Source: Dokdonia sp. 4H-3-7-5
Lineage (GTDB): Bacteria > Bacteroidota > Bacteroidia > Flavobacteriales > Flavobacteriaceae
Length of the DNA: 64,000 nt
NCBI RefSeq assembly: GCF_000212355.1
Contig: NC_015496.1
Coordinates: forward strand, 3,318,001-3,382,000
Direction: 5' to 3'
Part shown: positions 1 to 9,810 of the stretch, piece by piece
Position numbering within the stretch: the first letter of the stretch is position 1
Layout: each line of letters begins with the position of its first letter
Notes under the pieces: generated by a model
What the model saw: only the letters and a program-made list of their open reading frames with translations
Databases searched by the model: none
What the model was told of the DNA's origin: nothing
Made by a program: the position numbers and the translations under genes

Positions 1-2096
1 CACATACACATCCTAAGTTATTCTATGTTCCAAAACAGAAAGCCCTAGGTGATTTTAATAAAGTACACGGTGATCAGTTATATATGATTGTAGAAAAACC
101 TGATGGTGATTTTGATAAATCACATATGTTTAAATTTAGTAAAGAGGTAGAAAGTACTCAAGATCTTTTTAAAGAACTTAGAGAAGATGAGCAGCACAAA
201 CTAGATGAGAGAACCTATATAAGAGCTCGTATTTTTGATATGCTCATAGGTGACTGGGATAGACATGAAGATCAATGGCGCTGGGCACAAAACCAAGTTG
301 ACGAAGAGGAAGGTGTAACCATTTACAGTGCAGTACCTCGTGATCGAGATCAAGTCTTTGCAAAGTTTGACGGTGAGTTTTTAACTCGTATGCAAAGTAT
401 AATGAGTGGCATGAGACAATTTGGAAATTATGGTCCAGATATTCCTTACATAGAACAATTTAGCGAGAGTGCAATTAATCTAGACCGCTCTGTGGTTTTA
501 CGATCAAATAAGTCTGTATGGCTTGAAGAAGTCGCATACATCCAACAACATATTACACCAGACGTTATTTCAAAAGCATTTAGCGAAGCGCCAATGGAAA
601 TTCAAGATAACATATGGAAAGGTATTCAGGCAGATTTACTAGCTCGTAAGGATCGCCTAGATGATATCGTAGATAGATACTACAATCATTTCCTTAAATT
701 TCAAGTATTAAAAGGAACAGATAAAGACGACCATTTTGACATCACAAATCTTGATAATGGTGATGTGCACATAATGGGATATAGAATAAAAGATGGTGAA
801 AAAGGCGCATTACTTTTTGACCGCACATTTTCATCAGAAACCACAAATGATATCTGGATTTATGGTCTTGATGACAAAGATATCTTTAATGTTCAAGGAT
901 TATTAAAAAGTCCTATAAATATAGTCTTATCAGGAGGACTGGATAATGATAGTTATACTATTGAAGGAGGAAAAAATGTCACGCTCTATGACCAAAAATC
1001 TTCCAAAAATAATATCATAAATAAAGGAAAGGCAACTAGGCACATAGATGACATTTATGAGAATCGCATTTTTGATACAGAGCGTAGACCAGATAACGCA
1101 GGTAGCTTTGCACTTCAAACCTCTTATAACCCTGACGAAGGAATTACTCCAAGTTTTAAATTCAGTAAATCTACAATAGGCTTTGAAGGGAATCCGTTTA
1201 CAACAAAATTTGAATTAGATGCGCGCTATATTTCTCTTACGCAAGCCGCAGATGTAAGAATAGCTTGGCATAAAGCACACCTCTTCCACGATTGGAATTT
1301 TAAAGTTTTTGGACGAGCGACTACAGCAAATTTTACAGAGAACTTTTTTGGCTTAGGAAATAGTAGCACTAATGAGAGCAGATCATTTGATGATAATCGT
1401 ATTAATACGCAATATCTTATGGGTGGTGTTGGTCTATATTACAACGGAGAGTATGGGACTAGCACAGGAGTAAACATCACTTATGAAAATATAGATACAG
1501 TATTCAATAATGAGCCCTTAATAACAGCTGTGCAATATTTAGGAGTGAGTGGTTATTACAACTATCACAGTATAGATAATGAGCACTTTCCCACTCGCGG
1601 TATGGAAGTATCATTAAAAGGAGGATTCCTTGATGAGCTTACAAATACAAATACTGTTGGGATTATAGATCCGAGCATAAGTTTATGGAATGCCATTGAT
1701 AGATCAAGAAATCTTGTAATTAAAACAACTGTGACGAGTCAGCTACGTTTTGGAGATAAAATACCTTTTTACAAAGCGGCAACCTTAGGAGCAAATAATG
1801 GATTGAGATCTTACAGACAAAGCCGTTTTATTGGCCAGCAATCCCTAGCAGGCTCGGTAGATATAGCATACTTATTTAAGCCTATAAAAACAGCTTTCTT
1901 TCCAATAAGAATTGACACCTATGCTGGATATGATACTGGAGGAGTGTGGAGCGAACTCAATGAAAGCAACACGCTACACTATAGCTATGGTGGCGGTCTC
2001 AATGTATCTACTGCTGGAGCACTAAAGGGAACTTTAAGCTATTTTAATGGACCAGAAGGTGGGCGATTGGGCTTTGGAATCTCACTAGGATTATAA
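1..2096 (+). CDS. Outer-membrane barrel protein with kinase-like motif block, 5'-truncated by window edge
   Basis: The frame is open from the first bases and aligns with the paralogue at 2285-6007 before the first ATG (84), reading YVPKQKALGDFN against YVPKHDALGKYN; the true start therefore lies outside the window. Near nt 225-370 it has IGDWDRHEDQWRW followed by PRDRDQVFAKFDG, resembling the catalytic loop and metal-binding motif of HipA/Fam20-type kinases. Next come acidic repeats (GTDKDDHFDI, YGLDDKDIFNV, GGLDNDSYTI) reminiscent of RTX calcium sites. The last ~320 residues look like an Omp85/surface-antigen beta-barrel (ATLGANNGLRSYR, C-terminal GRLGFGISLGL). Whether the missing N-terminus carries a metallophosphatase as in the paralogue cannot be seen. 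The barrel call is fairly sure; the kinase call is inference from motifs. Confidence 0.8.
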   Translation, partial: HTHPKLFYVPKQKALGDFNKVHGDQLYMIVEKPDGDFDKSHMFKFSKEVESTQDLFKELREDEQHKLDERTYIRARIFDMLIGDWDRHEDQWRWAQNQVDEEEGVTIYSAVPRDRDQVFAKFDGEFLTRMQSIMSGMRQFGNYGPDIPYIEQFSESAINLDRSVVLRSNKSVWLEEVAYIQQHITPDVISKAFSEAPMEIQDNIWKGIQADLLARKDRLDDIVDRYYNHFLKFQVLKGTDKDDHFDITNLDNGDVHIMGYRIKDGEKGALLFDRTFSSETTNDIWIYGLDDKDIFNVQGLLKSPINIVLSGGLDNDSYTIEGGKNVTLYDQKSSKNNIINKGKATRHIDDIYENRIFDTERRPDNAGSFALQTSYNPDEGITPSFKFSKSTIGFEGNPFTTKFELDARYISLTQAADVRIAWHKAHLFHDWNFKVFGRATTANFTENFFGLGNSSTNESRSFDDNRINTQYLMGGVGLYYNGEYGTSTGVNITYENIDTVFNNEPLITAVQYLGVSGYYNYHSIDNEHFPTRGMEVSLKGGFLDELTNTNTVGIIDPSISLWNAIDRSRNLVIKTTVTSQLRFGDKIPFYKAATLGANNGLRSYRQSRFIGQQSLAGSVDIAYLFKPIKTAFFPIRIDTYAGYDTGGVWSELNESNTLHYSYGGGLNVSTAGALKGTLSYFNGPEGGRLGFGISLGL

Positions 2097-2115
2097 TTGA
2101 CTAACAGTTTTAAAA

Positions 2116-2137
2116 TTACGCTTTCGCGAAAGCGTAA
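2116..2137. repeat. Dispersed palindrome, copy 1 (perfect)
   Basis: Perfect 16-bp core CGCTTTCGCGAAAGCG at 2119-2134 with TTA/TAA flanks that extend the palindrome to 22 bp. Intergenic, 20 bp after the stop of the first gene. Confidence 0.9.
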
Positions 2138-2209
2138 ATAAAAATTTACCCATTAGTAAAGGATCAAATCTTAGTCTTGCACTAGCTACAAGTTGAAAAT
2201 ATTACGCAT

Positions 2210-2242
2210 AAAAAAAGCTCCCTGTTTGGGAGCTTATTTTTT
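2210..2242. terminator. Bidirectional terminator between convergent genes
   Basis: Stem AAGCTCCC/GGGAGCTT (2215-2222 with 2228-2235) has an A run on the left and a T run on the right, so it can end transcripts from both convergent paralogues. Confidence 0.85.
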
Positions 2243-2284
2243 ATACATAATAACGAGATGGTAAAGTCTTGCTATGAAATATTA

Positions 2285-5200
2285 TTACAGTCTCACACCG
2301 AATCTAAAGTCAATTCTTACTCCATCTTCTCCAGCAAAGGCACCTAATTGACCTGAAACAGTATCTATCATATTCAACCAGAAACCTCCACCGAAATCAT
2401 TGTGCCACTTCTCACTATCTTCTCCATCAAGCCATACACGACCTACATCTCCTCCACCAAAAACACCTATTTGGATAGGAATTAATCCTGTAGAAAATCT
2501 ATTAAAACTATATCTCAAATCTGCTGAACCAGCTAGTGCTGATTCTCCTGTAAATCTATTGAATCTATATCCTCTCAAACCAGAATTTGCACCTAAAGAT
2601 GCGGCCTGATAGAACTCATAGTCATCACCTATACGCACTTGAGCTTGCACAAGTGTTTTAAGGACTAACTTTCTGTTTTTAGATAGTGCATTGTAGAACC
2701 CTAATTTAGGATTTACATATGCATACATTCTACTACCATCGCTTATGTTGCGCTTTGCACCTATTACTGTTGCAAAATCCATTCCTCTCGTAGGATTAGC
2801 TTGGTTATCTGCACTTACATAAGTATAAGCTCCTTCTACACCTATAAAAGATTGCCCTCCAAAGAAATTACTGCGATCTGGTGTAAATAAGCTAGCGTCA
2901 TCAATCACTCGGCCACCTGTAGGTTCGATTTCAATACGCTCATAATTAAATACAAATCGCAATCTACTACCAAAGGTGTTGTCACTCTCTACTCCTATAT
3001 GTGCGCCTACTTCTCCATTACGAACTCTGTTGAAGTCTAAACCTAAATCATCATCGTTATTTACAGTCTCGTTACCAAAACCAAAGAAGTTACGAGAAAA
3101 AGCTTCGTTTGTAAACTTACCTCCTACTATCAAGTTCCACTGTCCAAATGCGTTTGCAAAATTTCCTTCATATTTTAAACTTAGGGACTCCGTAGCAAAT
3201 GAATAAGTTCCATTTAGCGTATGCTTACTACTAAATGGATCATTCTTAAAACCATTTGTAGTAAACACATCATTTATTCCTATCAAGAAACCATCGTCAG
3301 GATTAAAACCTATAGCTGGTAAAATGTTATTTGCATAACTCTTTTTCTTTAAAGGGTCATAGGTATTAAACGTATAGATATTTGACATCTTGAAACTGGC
3401 ACCTCCTTTTTCTTTAATAGTGTTGGGTAAAGTTTTGTGCTCGTATATTTTAAGACGGCGACCATCTTTAATTTCATAGATATCATTGTTTTGTCCTCCT
3501 ACAATTTTCATTCTTATAGGCGACTTTCCTTCTCCACTTACTTTAAAGCTATCATCATCATCAAGACCATAAATCCATATCTCACCGGTCTCATCGGCGT
3601 TAATTACGCGATCTACAAAAGGTGTTTCAATTTCTCCACCTTTAATTCTTGAGATTTGAACTCTAGTCTCCTTATCATTACGAGTAATTTCAAAATGATC
3701 ATCCTTATCTGTTCCAGTAAGTACTACCAGCGAAGCCAGATAATCATAATATTCACCTGCGATGTCAACAATGTTGCCTCTACGTTCTTTAAGGCTTTTC
3801 TTAATTTCATCTACACCTACGTCTTGCACTTCGAGAGGTAGTTTTGTAAATGCTCTAGCGATATCTTCATCACTAAGATTATCTTGTATATACTGAGCTT
3901 GTGCTATCCAATCCTTCTTTACAGAGTTCTTGGTAAGCGCTCTATCCATCTTAATACCTGCCTCGTTGATCCACTTCACGTTTTCAAGATCTCCATCGTA
4001 ATTTTGGAATTGTCTAGATGCGGGGATTAAAGTTTTAAGTAAGCCTAAAATAGCACCATCAAACTTTGAAAATACCTGATCTCTATCTCTTGGGATAGGT
4101 TTATATATTTTCTTTCCATCACTATCAAAACGTGCCCACCTCCACTGGTCTGCATGACGGTCCCAGTCTCCTATAAGCATGTCAAAAATACGTGCTCGTA
4201 AATAAGAGTCTTCATCTACTTGATACTTCTCATCTTTACGTAGGTTTTCATAGAGATCATCTGTACTGTCAATACTATCAGGGTTTCCAAAAGATGGTAC
4301 ATCTAGAAAATCTTCGTCTGGGCGTTCTTCTATAATATATAATTCATTACCGTAATCTGCATTATACTTACCTAATGCATCATGTTTTGGAACATAAATT
4401 AAGCTAGGATTTGTGTGATAAATACCCACTGCATCAGAGAGCTCTGCCACCGCAAGGGAAGCATATGGATGTGCAGATGTATAAAAATCTAATATTAAAT
4501 CCTCTGTAAATGTATCTCTGAATTCTTCTTGAACAAAAACCTCTTTAAAAGCAACACTTTGCAAGAACTGCACGGCGCTTTTTCTCACTGCTCTTAAATT
4601 ATAAGCTCTTCCGTCTTTATCTTTTAATCGTAATGATCTTGTCTGGTGACCACCACCCTTACGGTCAACTGTAAATCCGCCCATGAGTGTATCTAGCGTA
4701 GCAACTTTAGCCGTTACTGGAGTTCCGTAAACAGCTCTATAATGATCTCCCCATAGTGACTCATGTACATCTGACACATCTGTATTATTCTGAGCATACA
4801 CCGTAGCCATTACAGTCTCTGGATATATTTCTGGTAGCGAATCTAAATTTACTTCCTTACGAGGTGCAAAAACCTCTTTTGTGTATAGTAACGTAGGTTC
4901 TCCTTGATTTGCCGCATAAAATCTTACAGATGAAGATTCATCTTCATATATGTCTAAAATAGCAAATCCTTGACCTCCGTAAGAAAACAAACCATCGTCT
5001 CCTAAAGCTGCGGCACTGTTCTTTGCTCCTGCTCCACTCACAATCTGTTTTATACCATCATGCTCTATATATTGGATACTATGCTCGTGACCTGATGCAA
5101 AAATCACTTTATCTGTATCTCTCGCAAGTACAGAGATGCGTTGCATTAACTCATTATATTGCTTGTTATAGCGATCTTGAATTGACACTCCACCTTGTGA

Positions 5201-6007
5201 TCTTACTTGAGTGACAAGAGAGGCAAGTACTGGAAGCGGCAGATTGCTTTGTGTAGGATATAACTGCTTTCTTATACCATATTTACCACCATGAATCCCA
5301 TTTGTATACATAGGGTGGTGCATTGCTACAAGTATTGTCTTTTCGTTATTCTTTTTGAACTCATTTTCTATTTCTAAAAATAAATCAGTTCTATTTCTAA
5401 TATCGCAATTATCATTTATTGTAGGATGCTTGTCCCAGTCTTCTAGATACCACTGCGTGTCAATGATCATTAATTCCACAGAGTCGCTTATGCTTTTCAT
5501 TTCAATAGGACATCCATTTTCAGGTTGAAATGCTTCCTTATCATCTAGCGCATCTTCTATATATTTTTCTTGACGCTTTACACCTTCAACACCATCTGCG
5601 TACCAGTCATGATTTCCAGGAATAAAAAAAGTTTTTCCCTTAAAGTTTTCGACTGCCGCTACTTGAATATTTAATCTGCGCTCAGCTTCGGCTCTTTCTG
5701 GATTATTCTTTGATGGAAGTCCAGCATCATAAATATTATCACCTAAAAAGATTGCATAGTCATTTTCTGTTTGCGCTGTGTCTATCACTTTCTTAAACGC
5801 ATCAAGGGCATAAGTACTACCACCATCTTTATCTCCTCCTGCATCTCCTATGAGGTAGAAGGTTTTATGAATACGCTTTCGCGAAAGCGAACTGTTATCA
5901 AAACGAGAAGGCTCGCTTGACTCATCTGCATATTTAGGCGAATAAGTCGCACAACTACTAAGTAAAATGGCTACTGAGAAGTTAAGAAAACGGTAATATT
6001 TGTTCAT
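2285..6007 (-). CDS. Lipoprotein fusion: metallophosphatase, kinase-like block and outer-membrane beta-barrel
   Basis: About 1240 residues if started at the ATG at 6007, which gives a short lipoprotein signal ending in LLSSC; an ATG at 6028 would only lengthen it. The N-terminal third is a calcineurin-like metallophosphatase: D55 in LIGDAGG, FLGDNIYD, N132-H133-D134 in PGNHDWY, HHPMYTNG and H307-E-H309. The middle has IGDWDRHADQWRW (D616-R-H618) and IPRDRDQVF (D641, D643), like the HipA/Fam20 kinase core. Acidic repeats such as YGLDDDDSFKV follow, then a C-terminal Omp85/surface-antigen-type barrel. A palindrome copy near the N-terminus is read as LSRKR just before the phosphatase domain. It probably sits in the outer membrane; the substrate is unknown. 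Phosphatase and barrel are clear, kinase activity is inference. Confidence 0.85.
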   Translation of the reverse strand: MNKYYRFLNFSVAILLSSCATYSPKYADESSEPSRFDNSSLSRKRIHKTFYLIGDAGGDKDGGSTYALDAFKKVIDTAQTENDYAIFLGDNIYDAGLPSKNNPERAEAERRLNIQVAAVENFKGKTFFIPGNHDWYADGVEGVKRQEKYIEDALDDKEAFQPENGCPIEMKSISDSVELMIIDTQWYLEDWDKHPTINDNCDIRNRTDLFLEIENEFKKNNEKTILVAMHHPMYTNGIHGGKYGIRKQLYPTQSNLPLPVLASLVTQVRSQGGVSIQDRYNKQYNELMQRISVLARDTDKVIFASGHEHSIQYIEHDGIKQIVSGAGAKNSAAALGDDGLFSYGGQGFAILDIYEDESSSVRFYAANQGEPTLLYTKEVFAPRKEVNLDSLPEIYPETVMATVYAQNNTDVSDVHESLWGDHYRAVYGTPVTAKVATLDTLMGGFTVDRKGGGHQTRSLRLKDKDGRAYNLRAVRKSAVQFLQSVAFKEVFVQEEFRDTFTEDLILDFYTSAHPYASLAVAELSDAVGIYHTNPSLIYVPKHDALGKYNADYGNELYIIEERPDEDFLDVPSFGNPDSIDSTDDLYENLRKDEKYQVDEDSYLRARIFDMLIGDWDRHADQWRWARFDSDGKKIYKPIPRDRDQVFSKFDGAILGLLKTLIPASRQFQNYDGDLENVKWINEAGIKMDRALTKNSVKKDWIAQAQYIQDNLSDEDIARAFTKLPLEVQDVGVDEIKKSLKERRGNIVDIAGEYYDYLASLVVLTGTDKDDHFEITRNDKETRVQISRIKGGEIETPFVDRVINADETGEIWIYGLDDDDSFKVSGEGKSPIRMKIVGGQNNDIYEIKDGRRLKIYEHKTLPNTIKEKGGASFKMSNIYTFNTYDPLKKKSYANNILPAIGFNPDDGFLIGINDVFTTNGFKNDPFSSKHTLNGTYSFATESLSLKYEGNFANAFGQWNLIVGGKFTNEAFSRNFFGFGNETVNNDDDLGLDFNRVRNGEVGAHIGVESDNTFGSRLRFVFNYERIEIEPTGGRVIDDASLFTPDRSNFFGGQSFIGVEGAYTYVSADNQANPTRGMDFATVIGAKRNISDGSRMYAYVNPKLGFYNALSKNRKLVLKTLVQAQVRIGDDYEFYQAASLGANSGLRGYRFNRFTGESALAGSADLRYSFNRFSTGLIPIQIGVFGGGDVGRVWLDGEDSEKWHNDFGGGFWLNMIDTVSGQLGAFAGEDGVRIDFRFGVRL
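5874..5889. repeat. Dispersed palindrome, copy 2 (perfect, in gene)
   Basis: Perfect 16-bp core inside the metallophosphatase-barrel gene, read as LSRKR in the linker between the lipobox and the phosphatase domain. Confidence 0.9.
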
Positions 6008-6055
6008 GTCCTTGTTTTTAATGTACATTAGAGGTCTAACAGGCTTATAGTAACT

Positions 6056-7297
6056 ATGACTGAACTACTAGAAAAGACAGATAGATTTATTTCTGAACTA
6101 TTTGATAATGAACTACCTAAGACATGTATATATCATAACTATGTCCATACCAAACGAGTACTTAAAAGTACCCAAGAAATAATTGATAATAGTGAAGAAA
6201 GTCTTAAAGATGAAGAAAAGCTCATCTTACAGCTTAGCGCACTACTACATGACATAGGGTATGTAGATGGAACCGAAAATCATGAAGCACGCAGTGCCGA
6301 AATGGCTGAAACGTTTTTGAAAGAACAGGGCGTTGAGGCTACTATTATAGAAGAGGTGAAAAAAGTGATTCTTGCCACAGACATGCGCGTAGAACCACAA
6401 ACATACCTAGAACAAGTTTTAAGAGACGCAGATGCTTCACATTTTGCCAAGGATTATTTTCCTGAGGCTAGTGAGTATTTACGTCAAGAATTAAAAATAA
6501 AAGGTATTAAAGAGTTTACCACGGAGGAGTGGAATAAGGCAAATATTGAGATGTTCACCATAAAACATCGCTATTATACGCACTATGCCCAAGAAAACTG
6601 GAAACCGAAAAAAGATAATAACCTAAACGATCTCACCAAAGCAAGAAAGAAAGCTAAAAAGGCACGTAAAAAGGAAAAACTAAAAGTACAACTTAAAGAT
6701 GCTAGCCCAGAAAAAGGAATCCAGTCTATGTATCGCATCGCGCTACGCAACCATATTAAATTAAGTGATATTGCAGATACTAAGGCAAACATATTGCTTT
6801 CTGTAAATGCGATTGTGATTTCTCTTGCTCTTGCAAACCTGATCCCAAAACTAGAGTCTCCTAGTAATGCTCACCTTATATATCCAACGGCGGTATTTGT
6901 ACTTTTTGCCATGATATCGATGATTATGTCAATTATTGCTACACGACCTAATGTAACAAGGGGTGAGTTTGACAGAGAAGATGTAAAATTGAAAAAGGTG
7001 AACCTATTATTTTTTGGTAATTTTCATAAAATGAAACTTGAAGATTATGAATGGGCTATAGGAGAAATGCTTCAAGACAAAGATTATATCTACTCTGCCC
7101 TTACTAAAGATTTATATTTTCTAGGAGTTGTACTCGACAGAAAATATAAGCTCTTAAGAATAACCTATAATATTTTTATGGTGGGTATCATTATATCTGT
7201 ACTAACGTTTGCTGTGTTCTTTGCTTACAGAGATCAAGCAGTAGAAGTCATGGAGGACGTAGAAAGCCTCACTAATATGGTGACAACACTATTATAA
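6056..7297 (+). CDS. HD-domain phosphohydrolase fused to a Pycsar-type (DUF5706) membrane effector
   Basis: 413 residues. The N-terminal ~190 residues form an HD hydrolase: YHNYVHTKRV (H27, H31), LLHDIGY (H65-D66), H76 and D124/D126. A Lys-rich linker (about 190-215) follows. The C-terminal part begins MYRIALRNHIKLSDIADTK, then KANILLSVN and membrane segments around 245-262, 275-297 and 375-397, which matches the PycTM/DUF5706 family of Pycsar effectors. In Pycsar defence such proteins respond to cCMP/cUMP made by a neighbouring cyclase and damage the membrane; no cyclase gene is present here. The HD domain might destroy or sense a nucleotide signal. Divergent from the metallophosphatase gene with a short gap. 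Domain calls are strong; the role is open. Confidence 0.8.
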   Translation: MTELLEKTDRFISELFDNELPKTCIYHNYVHTKRVLKSTQEIIDNSEESLKDEEKLILQLSALLHDIGYVDGTENHEARSAEMAETFLKEQGVEATIIEEVKKVILATDMRVEPQTYLEQVLRDADASHFAKDYFPEASEYLRQELKIKGIKEFTTEEWNKANIEMFTIKHRYYTHYAQENWKPKKDNNLNDLTKARKKAKKARKKEKLKVQLKDASPEKGIQSMYRIALRNHIKLSDIADTKANILLSVNAIVISLALANLIPKLESPSNAHLIYPTAVFVLFAMISMIMSIIATRPNVTRGEFDREDVKLKKVNLLFFGNFHKMKLEDYEWAIGEMLQDKDYIYSALTKDLYFLGVVLDRKYKLLRITYNIFMVGIIISVLTFAVFFAYRDQAVEVMEDVESLTNMVTTLL

Positions 7298-7305
7298 AAA
7301 GCAAA

Positions 7306-7333
7306 ACGGGTTCTTTACAGAACCCGTTTTTTT
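7306..7333. terminator. Bidirectional terminator
   Basis: Stem ACGGGTTC/GAACCCGT (7306-7313 with 7320-7327), loop of six, T run on the right and A-rich left side; it lies between convergent genes ending at 7297 and 7342. Confidence 0.85.
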
Positions 7334-7341
7334 ATGCTTTC

Positions 7342-9744
7342 TTAATTTTTTATTTCCTCAATGAGATCTTCATAGGTGTAAAATTCTTTTGTCTCTTTAC
7401 CTATTACTTTTTTATATAATACATTCACACGAATAGCCTTTAATCCGGTAACAGCTTGTAAGTCTTCTAGCTCAAGAATTTCTACTTCATTACCTAAGTG
7501 ATTCTTTAACTGTAAGAAGTTAATGTATCTGAGATACTCTTGCTCATCTGCTTCTTGTGAGTAGACTATAGTGATTTTTCCAGCTTGTGTTATACGTTCT
7601 GTAGTTCCTTTTATGAAAGCCTTATCTACACGCTTCTTTACAACTTCATAACGAGCGTTATAAGTTCCATCTACATCAAACCTCTTCTCATCCATACGAT
7701 ATCGCACAGATAATGAAGTATTAAACACTAATATCATAGAAGCCACCTCAAGTGGGTGATCCATTTTTTGCGCAAGCGAAAAGTGCTCATTCTCCATTTC
7801 GCACATTACCTGAAGCTGCCATAAACGTAAGTTATAAAGATAAATCTTATTAAAGCTATTATGCTTTGTTATAGACTCACCTACATACATATTGTGCTCT
7901 ACCCCATCGGTTTTAAAGAGTTCAAAAAAGTGAGGATACATCATTTGCGCCTCCTTTTGTTTGCGCTGTAGTACAGACGCTAGACGTTTATTTAATAACA
8001 TTACAGACTCATCATAAAACTTACGATGTCGATACACAAGGCCAAGACTATCTTCGATCTGACTTCTATATGCAGTAATTAATTCATTGAGTTCATCACT
8101 CTTTTCTAGTAAGTGAGTAAATAACGGTCTGATATTTTCACTCAAGAATTTTAATATCTTTCGTTCACTATCTACCTCTAATTTTTCTTGTGTCCTTTCT
8201 AAAAAATCATTTAGATTAAAAATAAGCTGCTCATATATAGGTAGACTTTCATTAGTCTTAGCCGCCTCTAAAATGGCGATGGCATTGTGAAGTTGTAATA
8301 AAATATCTTTTTGTGTCGCAGCATTACGAGACTCTGAAGATCCTTTAATATCAATCTGTCCAAATAACGGATAAACATCTTTAAATACAACATCCCTATA
8401 TTGAACGTTGTTATCCCCTTCTATCTGCAATCTTAAATATCGTTTTGCTTCCTTTTCAAATTTCCAGTACACACTTTTATGAATAGATGTACATTCATTT
8501 TGAATAATTAGGTCTATTTCATTTTCTTGTTGCTCCTTGTTACGTAATACAGCATCAATAAGATACGGCATTATGTCTGCAAGCTTATTTGCATTTATAC
8601 TATTAAGCGCTCCTTTATTAGGGGAGGCTAGCTCTAGAATACCTAATAAAACACCTTTGTGACGTATTGGGGCTAGAATAACACTTTTTATCCCCTGGTC
8701 ATAAAGATTTTGATACATCTTTATACTCTTATCGCTTTTGTGATGTTTTGCAATATCTGAAACCGCAAAGTAGTCTCCAGTATTAAATACAGCATCATAA
8801 GACCCTTTACAAAGTATCGTATTACACGACGCTTCTGTATCTCCATATAATAGATAACTACTTATATCCTTAAATGGCACAAGCTCAAAGGCCTCGTCTT
8901 CCTTATTATAATTAGAAAAACCTATTTGTAATTCTGGAAGATCAAAAATGGCTTGAAAAATTCTATGGAAGTCATGTGTAAAGTTTATGTCCTCATCTTC
9001 ATAACGAAGTAAGCCAGACTTAAAATCTGATATTGAAACTTCAGTAGTGGCATCATATAAATTTGCTATCACAAAGCCTTTGAAAATATAACTGTGCGGA
9101 GGAAATTTTTCTTTCCACATCTCTATATTATCAAAATTATCTAGCAGTACGTTTACTTCTTCTTCTGTTATTTGAGGTGTTCCTTCCTTACGTTCTATAT
9201 CTATATAATCCCCATTATAGAGCATTCTATAAAAACGTGTCATACCCAAACCATCAGGAATTTCATAGTAAAATGGACGTCTAAAGTCTATTTTAAAACC
9301 ATAATACTGCATTAGGATAATGCTACATCCCATGAGGTAGTAATGGTCTGCATTAAAATTCTTTATCTCTGGAATAAAATTATCACCTGCATTGAGAAGT
9401 ATATTATCATACCTCTGCGTAGATTGTAGCACAGCCTCTTGAAAAGGCATAGATGCAATTTTTATTTCATTCTGCTGCAGTACTTCTGGAAATAGCTCAC
9501 TAAGAAGATCATCAATTTGATTCTTATAGCTCCCTATAGTCTCTAGATTATTTATTCCTGATTCTAATTCTGGATAGTCAGAAATAATTTCCATTATTTC
9601 TGTTGCACGTCTTTTTAATCTTAAATTATCTGAAGTAAGATTGTTTTTATAATGACTCACTAATTTCCCTACACTAAAATGTAATTCTAGTGGAAACTCT
9701 TGATCTTTAAAATGTACTCCGCTTTTCATAAAATGGGTCTTCAA
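7342..9744 (-). CDS. GAF-domain protein of unknown role
   Basis: 800 residues with no signal peptide or membrane segment. Roughly residues 275-410 resemble a GAF domain: a variable ligand-pocket region, then SVILAPIRHKGVLLGILELAS, the usual GAF end strand pattern. The rest is charged and mostly helical, with LERTQEKLEVDSERKI and LNKRLASVLQRKQKEAQ suggesting coiled-coil or helical-bundle regions. There is no histidine kinase, GGDEF or HTH motif that I can see, so it is not a standard two-component sensor. It is transcribed away from the TlpA-like gene. A cytoplasmic small-molecule sensor or scaffold is possible, but I do not recognise the family beyond GAF. Confidence 0.7.
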   Translation of the reverse strand: MKTHFMKSGVHFKDQEFPLELHFSVGKLVSHYKNNLTSDNLRLKRRATEIMEIISDYPELESGINNLETIGSYKNQIDDLLSELFPEVLQQNEIKIASMPFQEAVLQSTQRYDNILLNAGDNFIPEIKNFNADHYYLMGCSIILMQYYGFKIDFRRPFYYEIPDGLGMTRFYRMLYNGDYIDIERKEGTPQITEEEVNVLLDNFDNIEMWKEKFPPHSYIFKGFVIANLYDATTEVSISDFKSGLLRYEDEDINFTHDFHRIFQAIFDLPELQIGFSNYNKEDEAFELVPFKDISSYLLYGDTEASCNTILCKGSYDAVFNTGDYFAVSDIAKHHKSDKSIKMYQNLYDQGIKSVILAPIRHKGVLLGILELASPNKGALNSINANKLADIMPYLIDAVLRNKEQQENEIDLIIQNECTSIHKSVYWKFEKEAKRYLRLQIEGDNNVQYRDVVFKDVYPLFGQIDIKGSSESRNAATQKDILLQLHNAIAILEAAKTNESLPIYEQLIFNLNDFLERTQEKLEVDSERKILKFLSENIRPLFTHLLEKSDELNELITAYRSQIEDSLGLVYRHRKFYDESVMLLNKRLASVLQRKQKEAQMMYPHFFELFKTDGVEHNMYVGESITKHNSFNKIYLYNLRLWQLQVMCEMENEHFSLAQKMDHPLEVASMILVFNTSLSVRYRMDEKRFDVDGTYNARYEVVKKRVDKAFIKGTTERITQAGKITIVYSQEADEQEYLRYINFLQLKNHLGNEVEILELEDLQAVTGLKAIRVNVLYKKVIGKETKEFYTYEDLIEEIKN

Positions 9745-9781
9745 AACTCCTCTTCTCTTCTTTATTAATAACTGTAAACCT

Positions 9782-9789
9782 TATTTTTG
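9782..9789 (+). promoter_or_regulatory. Promoter -7 box for the TlpA-like gene
   Basis: TATTTTTG matches the Bacteroidota -7 consensus TAnnTTTG and lies 21 bp before the ATG at 9811. No clear -33 TTG at the usual distance. Confidence 0.5.
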
Positions 9790-9810
9790 TTATTATAAAA
9801 ATATGATCTC

